From contig PLXC01000003.1 of NCBI GenBank assembly GCA_003151275.1, positions 1-33,381 of the forward strand: DNA of 33,381 nucleotides, in the 5' to 3' direction. Source of the DNA: Candidatus Melainabacteria bacterium (GTDB lineage: Bacteria > Cyanobacteriota > Vampirovibrionia > Obscuribacterales > Obscuribacteraceae). The stretch's first letter is position 1. Each line of letters opens with the position of its first letter. The translations under genes were made by a program, and so were the position numbers. Below, piece after piece: positions 1 through 6,841 of the stretch. The notes beneath the pieces are model-generated. The model was not told where the DNA came from and did not search any database. It saw only the letters and a program-made list of their open reading frames with translations.

Positions 1-18
1 GACATTTAAATCGTCAAT

Positions 19-291
19 TCACACCCGAGGACGCGCCTGATCAACCAGCATCGACAGATTCTCAGCCAGCAACTCAGGACCGCCTTCCTTGAGAAGAAAC
101 TCGACAGTCCTGTAGTTGCGTTCCCGCTTTGCTTTCTGAGCATCAGACTGATAGCGTATGCCATTGCCGTAGCAAAGCTTCTTACAGGTAGGCGTAGCAT
201 TGATGCAAGTCTTGCTTCGAGGAAGACTGAATGCCCAACCCACTTTGCTGTTATTAGTCAGCTCCAAACCGTAGTCGTGAGTGTTTGCCAT
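19..291 (-). CDS. Gp88-family protein, short or truncated
   Basis: The 90-residue product carries a Cys cluster (C-x7-C-x3-C between about residues 27 and 39) followed by a basic A-x-x-A-K-R-E-R-N segment. This pattern is typical of the phage/plasmid Gp88 family (gene product 88), whose function is unknown. I chose the ATG at 291 because AAGGAGAGG lies just upstream; the frame stays open further upstream, but that extension is Cys/Pro/Arg-rich and looks non-coding. Family members are usually about 200 residues or more, and this one stops with TGA at 19-21 just after the first conserved block, so it may be a truncated or frameshifted copy. It follows the hydroxylase gene on the same strand at a 325-bp distance. 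Family call moderately sure; intactness unsure. Confidence 0.6.
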   Translation of the reverse strand: MANTHDYGLELTNNSKVGWAFSLPRSKTCINATPTCKKLCYGNGIRYQSDAQKAKRERNYRTVEFLLKEGGPELLAENLSMLVDQARPRV

Positions 292-616
292 ATGACCTCT
301 CCTTTGTGCCGGAAGTAGGCAGCAAGCGCTGCTGTGGCAACACCAACCGGCTCGGCTCCGCGTGCAAGCAAAAAAAGGAGAAGTAGCTAGTACAAGAAAA
401 CCCGCTTGCGCGGCGGTGGCGCCGAGCCGGTACCATGGAAAAACACAGCGCGGAGGTACCACCACAGATCGGCAGGATCAGCGGAACGAAAAGTGGCGTT
501 AATTGCTAAAGAGAATTCAACATCTTCTTGTCATTTTCAGAAGGTGCTTTGCAGTGAAATCGTTAGCCAGCACTGAGAATTCGAGGAATCAGAGAGCAGG
601 AGTCCGAAAGTGACAA
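292..616. other. Intergenic stretch, no gene
   Basis: No credible coding frame is seen. The stretch contains one GCGGAGGTACC near position 451, an 11-mer also present inside the coiled-coil gene near 6037, and a duplicated GGTACC. It is therefore a distant relative of the CCTCCGGAGG repeats near 5 kb. No clear promoter or terminator was recognised, apart from the strong ribosome-binding site of the Gp88-like gene at its left edge. Confidence 0.5.
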
Positions 617-2065
617 TCAGCTTTCGGTGCTGAGGGAAGCATAGGATTTCCAGATTCTATTTGACAAAAGCCCGAGGCAATTCAGGTTTGGGAAACCAGG
701 TCCTTGCTCTAACCCAGACAGCATCGGAAGATGCAGCTTGGGTTCAAAGTCTTTCACACTGAGATCTAGTTGAATTGATGCTTCCAAACACCTGACGAAC
801 CATTGATTTATGTCTCTGTTGTTTTGTAAATTATCTCGGAGGAATTCGTCTCTATTGGCAGCTAGATTAGTTTCTAATTCTCGGCACGTGTCAAGTCCCT
901 GCCGTCTCTCAACCGCTTTTAGGAGCAATTCGCAACTAGGATCGAATTGCTCTCTAGCAGATTGAATCAGGCGCTGGCGGCTTTCAGAATCAAGAATCTT
1001 CATGAACCACAAAGGGTCAAAGCCGACTGCGACGATAACCATAGCGTAGCGTATCTCTTCTTTTCGATCGAAGCGGCCCTCCGTAGCCAGCACTATGTCA
1101 CTTCCGGACGTTCCTACCCAACTGATTTCGGTTGAAAGAAAGTACCTTACGTTACTAGAATTTTCCAGCTTTTGTTTGGTAGCCGGCGAAACGACACCGC
1201 GATCAGCTCGCCTAATAATCCCGCGTCTCCATGACACCGGCAATCCACGCCATGAGTAGAAATCCGGGTCTGCAAAATATTTGAGATCGTCTACCAGAAA
1301 ACTTCGAGGTAAATAGGAAGGCTGTTCGGAAATAAGGTCTATCTGTCGCCCACCGGTTGAATCTCTGTCTACAATTGCAGAAGCTATGGCAGCTGCTGTT
1401 TCACCTGTTCCGACTACAGCTATGCGAGCCCCGGCTGGCAATTGATCAATTTTGTCTAAATTCTTCCAAAAGGTTAGCCCATCTAATGTTCGGTCATTGG
1501 CATCGAGTGGTTGCCCGCGAAGATATCTTGGAGTTCCATTGCCAGTAATTACAAGAGCAGTTCCGCTGAATTGTTTTGCTTGTCCTAGATCAGAGTAGTG
1601 CAGATTCCACGTTGAATTACTGGTGTCGATTTGGACAGCATCAGCCGTTGAAATTTGCATTTCGGCTTTCTTCGCCGCCCAGCTAAGATAATCTACAAAC
1701 AGACGATGTGTTGGTCGGACTAAACCCAACAGCTCATCAGCTCGTTGTCCTTGCTCGCTAAGAAAAGCCGACCAAGAATAGGAGAGCATGGACTCATTGA
1801 TTTCTTTCAACTGGGCAGCTTTCAAGCCCAGAGGGGCCAACCAGTCGGTGGTGTACGGGAAACCGAGGTCCTGTTCTGGCGGTGTAACTAGTTCCTGGTC
1901 ACCATCGGTAAATCCGTGTTGACCGTCCCAGTGAGCTGCTAAGGTCGCTCGTTCAATGACAGTGTAGGGAGGAAGAGAAAGACCTTTTTGTCCGAGTACG
2001 CGATGCTTGGTAGCCAGGGCCACAGCTTTAGGTCCAGCTCCGAGAATCAGAATCTTATGCTGCAT
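617..2065 (-). CDS. MbtG-like FAD-dependent lysine/ornithine N-hydroxylase
   Basis: The 482-residue protein begins with a GAGPKAVA dinucleotide-binding loop for FAD, then a W-D-G-x-x-G-F-T-D-G segment, SPEQ-like/GFPY residues, a second nucleotide loop (VVGTGETAAA, about residues 218-227), and ends with LSGLEQGPGFPNLNCLGLLS. This order, and above all the C-terminal block, match what I remember of mycobacterial MbtG, the N-hydroxylase of mycobactin side-chain lysines. The likely reaction is NADPH- and O2-dependent N-hydroxylation of a primary amine in the cytoplasm. The frame opens with GTG at 2074, but ATG at 2065 is better spaced from GAGAGG. No NRPS, siderophore synthase or transporter lies nearby, so the substrate is unknown. 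It is divergent from the RHH-like gene at 2123. Confidence 0.8.
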   Translation of the reverse strand: MQHKILILGAGPKAVALATKHRVLGQKGLSLPPYTVIERATLAAHWDGQHGFTDGDQELVTPPEQDLGFPYTTDWLAPLGLKAAQLKEINESMLSYSWSAFLSEQGQRADELLGLVRPTHRLFVDYLSWAAKKAEMQISTADAVQIDTSNSTWNLHYSDLGQAKQFSGTALVITGNGTPRYLRGQPLDANDRTLDGLTFWKNLDKIDQLPAGARIAVVGTGETAAAIASAIVDRDSTGGRQIDLISEQPSYLPRSFLVDDLKYFADPDFYSWRGLPVSWRRGIIRRADRGVVSPATKQKLENSSNVRYFLSTEISWVGTSGSDIVLATEGRFDRKEEIRYAMVIVAVGFDPLWFMKILDSESRQRLIQSAREQFDPSCELLLKAVERRQGLDTCRELETNLAANRDEFLRDNLQNNRDINQWFVRCLEASIQLDLSVKDFEPKLHLPMLSGLEQGPGFPNLNCLGLLSNRIWKSYASLSTES

Positions 2066-2092
2066 CGAATGCACAACCTCTCTTAGCAGGCT

Positions 2093-2100
2093 ATTATAAT
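2093..2100. promoter_or_regulatory. Shared -10-like palindrome between divergent genes
   Basis: The sequence ATTATAAT lies in the 57-bp gap between the divergent hydroxylase and RHH-like genes. It is its own reverse complement, so it offers a TATAAT-like -10 box in both directions. No good -35 box is seen on either side, so a regulator or an unusual sigma factor may be needed. Confidence 0.35.
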
Positions 2101-2122
2101 CATATGGAAGGAGGTGACATTC

Positions 2123-2485
2123 ATGACGTCAGATTATAAAGACCCAGATGAGGTACTTGTCCAAGTATCTGTGATGTTACCCATCTCGGTCCAGTCCACT
2201 TTAGTAGCGGCTGCGTCTGGTTGCGGAAGTGCTCCTTCTGATTGGGCTGTCACAGCGTTGCGGTCCAGCATTAGTCCAACAACGCAACCGGTAGCAACGG
2301 CATCGCCAACAGTATCGAGAAAGAAAACCGACGCAGACCGACGAGTACCACTGAATTTGCGTATTCCAAAAGGTCTTGATTCTGCATTACAGCAAGAAGC
2401 CTTGAAAGAGCAGAAACAGTTCGGCGACGTAATCGTTGAAAAAATTACGAATGCATTGACTCATGCCACAGACGAAAAAAAGTAA
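2123..2485 (+). CDS. Small protein with two ribbon-helix-helix-like units
   Basis: The 120-residue product contains two similar segments: a short strand-like run (VQVSVMLP; VPLNLRIP) followed by two helices (about residues 13-50 and 72-112). The pattern resembles a tandem CopG/Arc-type ribbon-helix-helix repressor in one chain, joined by a Ser/Thr/Pro-rich linker. I chose ATG 2123 because the near-perfect Shine-Dalgarno AAGGAGGTGA sits at 2108-2117; GTG 2114 overlaps that site. Small RHH proteins commonly regulate plasmid replication or neighbouring genes, so it could control the divergent hydroxylase or the replication gene. The fold is inferred from pattern only; no family was recognised with certainty. 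Confidence 0.55.
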   Translation: MTSDYKDPDEVLVQVSVMLPISVQSTLVAAASGCGSAPSDWAVTALRSSISPTTQPVATASPTVSRKKTDADRRVPLNLRIPKGLDSALQQEALKEQKQFGDVIVEKITNALTHATDEKK

Positions 2486-2779
2486 TTCACAGAAGGCGCG
2501 AACGCGCGCGCAAGTTTCAGCTGTTCTGTTTTGAGCCCGTGAACAGGACTTATGAAATTTTTTGCAGTCGACTTCCGAAACTGACATTTCTCAACAAATA
2601 TAATTGCCAAGAGCGTACAATTTCTATTGGTGGGAAATGTCCGATTTTTTCGAAGCGCGACAAAAATTTCTGGCTCCCGGAGCGCTTCTTGCACTTTCAG
2701 AAACCAGCTAGTAAGCGAATGATTTTAGTACCGCTTACGGTGCCAATATATTATCACTAACAAGCCAAAGAAAATAGAT

Positions 2780-4546
2780 CTAGCCACTAAAAAGTAGTCG
2801 CTCCGGACCGTGGCTGCGCGAATTCAGCTCTAGTCTCAAGCTGGAAATGTAGGAATGGAGAAGCACAGCATCTTCTTCGTAAGGCGCAAGACTTAGATAA
2901 TGAGCCAGAAGAACGAGCAGCGACTTGAGCCTTCCTACAGGCAGCTCTGAGGGCGTTTCTTTGGTCAGGGAGGTAACTTCGTCCCGCCAATGCGTTTCAG
3001 ACGCCTCAGAGGACCGGCGAGCCGTCTTCTGCTTGTTCTGGATATCTCTCTTCGATCGCATGGATATCTCATAAGCGACCCGGCGGGCAGCCAGCAGCCC
3101 CGGCGGCGTAATTTTTTCTACAGATGTGGAAGGAGGCTTGCTTTCCGGACAAGCAGCCTCCACCACAGCGTTATATTCGTCGGTACAGATTGCAAAGAAG
3201 CCAGCTGCGAGATCTTCGTAGTCCTGGCGCCAGATATCGGTATGGTCATAAAGGGTCCGCCTTGAACACCCAGCGGACTCTTGCAGCTCGACTGTCGTAA
3301 ACGATCGATTGAATTTCTTGAGTCCGTCCAGGGCGTCCTGTATCCGCTTACGGGCACCGCTCTTGCGGTTGGCGTTCTCACGAATCCAGGAGATCGGCTG
3401 CGTGGGTGAATACTTCATGGGTTCTTCAGCCATCTTGTGTGCTGGGCGCCAATTAGCAGCGCGGTCCACTTGGGCGATAGCGTCAGCTCGCCCTCTGTTT
3501 ATGTCCTCGCTCTGCCCATTGTGACGCGCTTCTAGAAACCCGTGGATAGCCCACTTGCGCTCTTCTTCATAGCCGTAACCCAAAGCCGGCAGATCGCGGC
3601 CGGGGTCACCATAGAAGAAGTAGTGACCCACACAGAAAATAGCTTCAGCCCGCTGGGATGGTCCAGACAGCCCTTCGAGATGGAACACCCGGCCCTTGTA
3701 CCAGGAGTCAGGGTTGATACCAGGTGGCAATTGACCGAAGGCGGAAGAAACGAAGGAGCTGAATTCACTTGGCAGTACAGGCTTTTCAGGTCGGCGAAGA
3801 GGAATGACATTATCGGAACGACGAGCAACTCCATGATTGGCAGCGGCTGTCTTGCGTGCCTCAAGGTCCTGGACGTGCGCCTTGAGATGCCGGAAGTCCT
3901 TGAAGGAGTTGGCATCGGATTCAAGGCAGTCAAGAAAAAACTCGAGCGCTTTGGTGGCACTCATCTCTTCGCGGTAATGATCAATTTCAAGCGTCCTCTT
4001 ATCGAGCCAGGCCCAGCCCGCCTGGAGAGGTAGCCGGAGACCCATGCCCAGCGAAGCATTGCCGGGATGAGGGAAGACTTCGAGCGTGCCCTTCGCGACT
4101 TCGAAGTCATTCAATGTTAGGAGCCGAACCAGCTCGCGGCGAAGGTCCGCGCTGCTGATCGGTTCATCGAAGAAGATATAGAGATGCCAGCCACCACTAA
4201 AGCTCGATCGATAAAGAGATGATCGGCCAAGACCGGCCTTCGATAGCACAGCTAACAGCCTGTCGAGCTGAGCTTGATTGTGGTACTTACTTTTGATGTC
4301 GATATCTAGCACCGCGTAGCGGGTCGTCTTACCGGCACGCGTGCCTAAATATAACGAATGGGCACAGGAGATAGCCTTGATGATCTCAGTGTCACTCAGT
4401 TTCCACTGCTCATTGGCCGAAGACCAATTGCCATCATTTAGCGGCCGATAAATATAACCGTAGCGGTGGAACAGCGCCAGAAACAGCGCCAGGTAGTCTT
4501 CCCAGCCAGCCGGGAAATATTTTGCACGAGCAAATTTAGTTTGCAC
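2780..4546 (-). CDS. Plasmid-type replication protein with archaeo-eukaryotic primase domain
   Basis: The 588-residue protein carries the three primase signatures in order: D81-x-D83 in VLDIDIK, S-G-G-W-H at 117-121, and an acidic residue at E156 in LEVFP. These are hallmarks of the archaeo-eukaryotic primase superfamily used by many plasmid and phage initiators. A predicted helix-turn-helix (FTTVELQESAGCSRRTLYDH, about 414-433) could bind origin DNA. A helicase domain is not seen. The likely role is priming or initiating replication of the element. The start is GTG with no strong ribosome-binding site; TAA lies in frame about 55 bp upstream and I see no ATG between. Upstream are a good minus-strand promoter, a ~290-nt leader, an antisense RNA candidate and the palindrome array. 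The start is less sure than the function. Confidence 0.75.
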   Translation of the reverse strand: MQTKFARAKYFPAGWEDYLALFLALFHRYGYIYRPLNDGNWSSANEQWKLSDTEIIKAISCAHSLYLGTRAGKTTRYAVLDIDIKSKYHNQAQLDRLLAVLSKAGLGRSSLYRSSFSGGWHLYIFFDEPISSADLRRELVRLLTLNDFEVAKGTLEVFPHPGNASLGMGLRLPLQAGWAWLDKRTLEIDHYREEMSATKALEFFLDCLESDANSFKDFRHLKAHVQDLEARKTAAANHGVARRSDNVIPLRRPEKPVLPSEFSSFVSSAFGQLPPGINPDSWYKGRVFHLEGLSGPSQRAEAIFCVGHYFFYGDPGRDLPALGYGYEEERKWAIHGFLEARHNGQSEDINRGRADAIAQVDRAANWRPAHKMAEEPMKYSPTQPISWIRENANRKSGARKRIQDALDGLKKFNRSFTTVELQESAGCSRRTLYDHTDIWRQDYEDLAAGFFAICTDEYNAVVEAACPESKPPSTSVEKITPPGLLAARRVAYEISMRSKRDIQNKQKTARRSSEASETHWRDEVTSLTKETPSELPVGRLKSLLVLLAHYLSLAPYEEDAVLLHSYISSLRLELNSRSHGPERLLFSG

Positions 4547-4615
4547 GCCAGTTGAAACTGAGCGCGCTTGAGCGTGACCGGTAATGATCGTCTCCCCGCC
4601 TTAATTTGGGATGAG

Positions 4616-4644
4616 TTGACCTATCCGGACTAATCGCTTATTCT
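4616..4644 (+). promoter_or_regulatory. Promoter of candidate antisense RNA
   Basis: TTGACC at 4616-4621 and TATTCT at 4639-4644 are separated by exactly 17 bp on the plus strand. Transcription would begin near 4651 and run to the terminator at 4722-4750. No open frame follows, so the product would be an RNA. Confidence 0.5.
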
Positions 4645-4650
4645 TTGATC

Positions 4651-4750
4651 AATTCAGGGGATTCGACAAACCTGATCTGAACAATTGAATAACAAAAAGG
4701 CCGCAAGGTCTTTGCAAGGGGCACTGCCACAGGCAGTGTTTTTTGTTTTT
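4651..4750 (+). ncRNA. Candidate ~100-nt counter-transcript in the rep leader
   Basis: This stretch lies between a plus-strand promoter (4616-4644) and an intrinsic terminator. It can fold into a 7-bp stem AAAGGCC/GGTCTTT closed by a GCAA (GNRA) tetraloop at 4696-4713, then the terminator stem. It is antisense to the predicted leader of the replication gene, which is transcribed from about 4837 down to 4546. This is the usual layout of plasmid copy-number control by a counter-transcribed RNA. The RNA itself, its ends and its role are inferred; no known RNA family was recognised. Confidence 0.45.
4722..4750 (+). terminator. Strong intrinsic terminator
   Basis: CACTGCC (4722-4728), loop ACA, GGCAGTG (4732-4738) is a perfect 7-bp stem followed by TTTTTTGTTTTT. 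It faces the plus strand and has no protein gene upstream on that strand, which supports a small RNA ending here. Confidence 0.75.
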
Positions 4751-4843
4751 ATGACTTAGAGCTGACTTTCTAGAAGGCGCCGGCCTTGAATATATGCTTG
4801 CGATATATGGCGAACATACACCGCCCGTGATACCGCGAAAGCT

Positions 4844-4872
4844 ACTATAACCGGTGTCTTAATTGCGTGCAA
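4844..4872 (-). promoter_or_regulatory. Promoter of the replication gene
   Basis: On the minus strand TTGCAC (plus-strand positions 4867-4872) and TATAGT (4844-4849) are separated by 17 bp. Transcription would start near 4837 and give a leader of about 290 nt before the GTG at 4546. It lies between the palindrome array and the antisense RNA candidate. Confidence 0.5.
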
Positions 4873-4918
4873 TCCCATAATCGATCAAACGCGGCTCAAG
4901 ATCCTGATCTTTAAAATT

Positions 4919-5407
4919 GCGGAGGCTCCGGAGGCGGCAAAGCTAAAGCCCCGGAGGTTGCCGGGGATATAAGTCTAGCAATGGTTTTCAGTTTTGCGAA
5001 TTTCCGGAGCCGTAAGGCCAGAATCTCCGCAAAACCTCCGGCAAAAAATTCACGCCACTGAAAATTCACCATATTTGACACCATAGGGCACCTCCGAAAG
5101 ACCTCCGGAGGCAAACGTAAAAACCTCCGGGAACATCCGGAGGCAAGCGGAGGTAAAACCGCCCACCTCCGGACCTCCGAGGGTTCCGCCGGAGGTCAGC
5201 CTCCGGAGGGGGCAACAAATTGCCACCCAGAGGGCTGCGCCAGACAACAGGACCTCCGGAGGCGAGAGGCACCAAAATCAATTTCCATAACAGCCTTTCC
5301 GTGCAGTCGCGAAAACCGGCAGATATAGAGCCTCCGCGTACCTCCGGAGGTATCCAGACAAAGGCTCCGGAGGGTATCCGGAGTTTTCAAAGTGGTGCGT
5401 CCGGAGG
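4919..5407. repeat. Array of CCTCCGGAGG palindromes (candidate iterons, operator or partition site)
   Basis: At least sixteen full or partial copies of the 10-bp palindrome CCTCCGGAGG lie in about 490 bp. Perfect copies are at 5102-5111, 5200-5209, 5253-5262 and 5341-5350; the last is extended to the 14-bp palindrome TACCTCCGGAGGTA (5339-5352). Variants or half-sites occur near 4925, 4951, 5002, 5035, 5091, 5124, 5135, 5147, 5166, 5174, 5189, 5331, 5365, 5376 and 5400. Spacing is irregular. The array separates the replication gene from a HTH/coiled-coil gene, the place expected for origin iterons, a centromere-like partition site or a multi-site operator. Several open frames cross it but are Gly/Pro-rich artefacts of the repeats. 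Confidence 0.8.
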
Positions 5408-5427
5408 TAGTAGATTTAGCGTATAAT
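5400..5427 (+). promoter_or_regulatory. -10 box and overlapping palindrome copy before the coiled-coil gene
   Basis: TATAAT at 5422-5427 stands 52 bp before the ATG at 5479. The -35 region holds TCCGGAGG (5400-5407) in place of a consensus hexamer. A protein bound to this copy would cover the promoter, which suggests autoregulation by whatever binds the array. Confidence 0.45.
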
Positions 5428-5478
5428 CCTCACGGGTTCAGGCTTTCCGGGTATATCGCCCGGATATAGGGAAAATAG

Positions 5479-6489
5479 ATGCAAGGATCATCGATGCTGA
5501 CGGTTAAGCAAGTAGCGACTGCGCTTGGGATTGACGAACGGTCCGTCCGTGACAAGCTCTCCCTGGGTACGCTCAAAGGCACAAAGAAAACTGTCGGTCA
5601 AAAAGACCAGTGGTTTGTTCACCAACGTGACCTGGATGCAGAGCTGGCCAGACGAGGGCAAAGTCCGATAAATCAATCATCACAGTTGGCTGAGACCACT
5701 GCCGAATTGGCGACGCCTCCCGTTATGCCGCAAACTTTTTATCAGCCTAATCCAATGCCTCCGCAGGCATTTGCAACACCTCCGCAGCAACCCGTTATGG
5801 CTCACCAGTATTCCTTTTCACAGGCTCCGCAGCCTCCGGAGGTCAACGCGGGAGCGGCGATGGCTTTCCAGCCACAAGCGATGCCGGCGGCGGGAGCACC
5901 CGCACCGGCCGCGCCACCAGCTCCAGGGCAGCCACCACAAGCGACTGCTCTCATGGAACAGCAATCCTACGAAGACGTGACTGACGCCACTGTCCTGGAA
6001 ACCACGGCAGATGGGTCTATCTTTGATAACGAAGGTGCGGAGGTACCAACCTCCGGAGGTACACCTCGTAATTGGCGCAATGAAGACTTGGAAAGCCAGG
6101 TCATGGCGACAGCCGAAAAGATCATGAAGCCGTTGATGGATCGAGTCGAGGAATTGACCAAGGTAATAGTGCTCAAGGATCTGGAGATCGAGGAGAAGGA
6201 CAAACAGCTTAAGCTGTTGCCCGATTTCGAAGCACAGAAAAGGAAGTTGTTGGCAGACATTGAAGCTGAGCGCAAAGCCTCAGAAATTCAGTTCAACAAG
6301 ATCAAGGAAAAGGAAGAGGAAACCAAAGCCCTCGAAGCCGAAAACGAAAAACTGAAGCTGAAGGCTGAGGAAGCAGTTCTGAGCGCGCAAAAGCTTGAGG
6401 AATTGGAAAAAGTAGTTCAAGAGCTGCAAAAACCCAAGCCCTCATGGTGGCGTAAGCTGTGGATGCCCAGCACAGGACAGGATAGCTAG
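5479..6489 (+). CDS. HTH / proline-rich linker / coiled-coil protein (partition- or replication-associated)
   Basis: The 336-residue protein starts with an excisionase/MerR-like helix-turn-helix (LTVKQVATALGIDERSVRDK, about residues 7-26), continues into a Pro/Gln/Ala-rich low-complexity linker (about 75-160), then a long charged coiled coil (about 205-325), and ends with a Trp-rich basic tail (PSWWRKLWMPS). The overall layout recalls plasmid KfrA-like or partition adaptor proteins, but no family was recognised. Starts at ATG 5479 (AGGGA upstream) and ATG 5494 (AAGGA upstream) are equally plausible. The palindrome CCTCCGGAGG occurs twice inside the gene (5833-5842 and 6050-6059) plus partial copies, so the repeat has shaped the reading frame. 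A natural inference is that this protein binds the array next door. Confidence 0.6.
   Translation: MQGSSMLTVKQVATALGIDERSVRDKLSLGTLKGTKKTVGQKDQWFVHQRDLDAELARRGQSPINQSSQLAETTAELATPPVMPQTFYQPNPMPPQAFATPPQQPVMAHQYSFSQAPQPPEVNAGAAMAFQPQAMPAAGAPAPAAPPAPGQPPQATALMEQQSYEDVTDATVLETTADGSIFDNEGAEVPTSGGTPRNWRNEDLESQVMATAEKIMKPLMDRVEELTKVIVLKDLEIEEKDKQLKLLPDFEAQKRKLLADIEAERKASEIQFNKIKEKEEETKALEAENEKLKLKAEEAVLSAQKLEELEKVVQELQKPKPSWWRKLWMPSTGQDS
5833..5842. repeat. Perfect CCTCCGGAGG inside the coiled-coil gene
   Basis: An exact copy of the array palindrome is read here as part of the proline-rich linker. Partial copies (CCTCCGCAG) flank it near 5759 and 5780. Confidence 0.8.
6049..6060. repeat. 12-bp palindrome ACCTCCGGAGGT inside the coiled-coil gene
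   Basis: A second intragenic exact copy, extended by one base pair on each side and preceded by GCGGAGGTACC. It is read as the T-S-G-G-T segment just before the coiled coil. Confidence 0.8.
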
Positions 6490-6841
6490 GTCGACCATGA
6501 GAGCACCGAATTAGTCATGCCTTAAGCAGGGCAATGGTTTAAGGTCTGGACGAACCCTTGCATCGGTATCGGTCATTCGCAGCAGCAAATAATTTGAAAT
6601 GGCCGCGAAAAGAGAAGCGCTAAAGTCTTTGACTTCCTGGGAAGCAACTATAAGTGAAATACCATACTTCCTACATTCTTTGCCTATCCTTCATTGGATT
6701 CTTCGGTTGTGGAATTTTCGGCTTGCCCTTTTCAACCGTGGGTTATAACACCCGGTTATTTGCGATGTCAGGAGCGCTTGGAGATGAATAAGTTTATACT
6801 TTACCTTCTGCAAGTAAACTAAGCCTAAAAAGGGACTACAG
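6490..6841. promoter_or_regulatory. Upstream region of the kinase/HerA operon
   Basis: This 352-bp gap has no credible gene. Possible elements are a 6-bp inverted repeat CCTTAA/TTAAGG (6520-6544); a near-palindrome CTTCCTGGGAAG (6633-6644) just after a TTGACT hexamer (6629-6634), with TATAAG only 14 bp further on; and TATACT at 6795-6800. The last lies in a bulged stem AGTTTATACTT (6791-6801) with AAGTAAACT (6812-6820), which ends shortly before the ribosome-binding site AAGGGA. No promoter meets consensus well, so expression may be regulated. Confidence 0.35.

Noticed and set aside
292..465. Upstream extension of the Gp88-like frame
   Set aside because: The extension is rich in Cys, Pro and Arg, lacks family similarity, and the strong ribosome-binding site points to ATG 291.
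2539..2760. 73-codon plus-strand frame after the RHH-like gene
   Set aside because: Composition is unlike a protein (scattered Cys, Arg, aromatic residues), with no ribosome-binding site; it lies in an AT-rich gap.
4919..5407. CRISPR array
   Set aside because: The repeat unit is a 10-bp palindrome with irregular spacing and no uniform spacers or cas genes.
4911..5426. Several overlapping frames across the palindrome array
   Set aside because: They are open only because the CCTCCGGAGG repeats lack stops; the products are Gly/Pro/Ser-rich repeats with no start signals.
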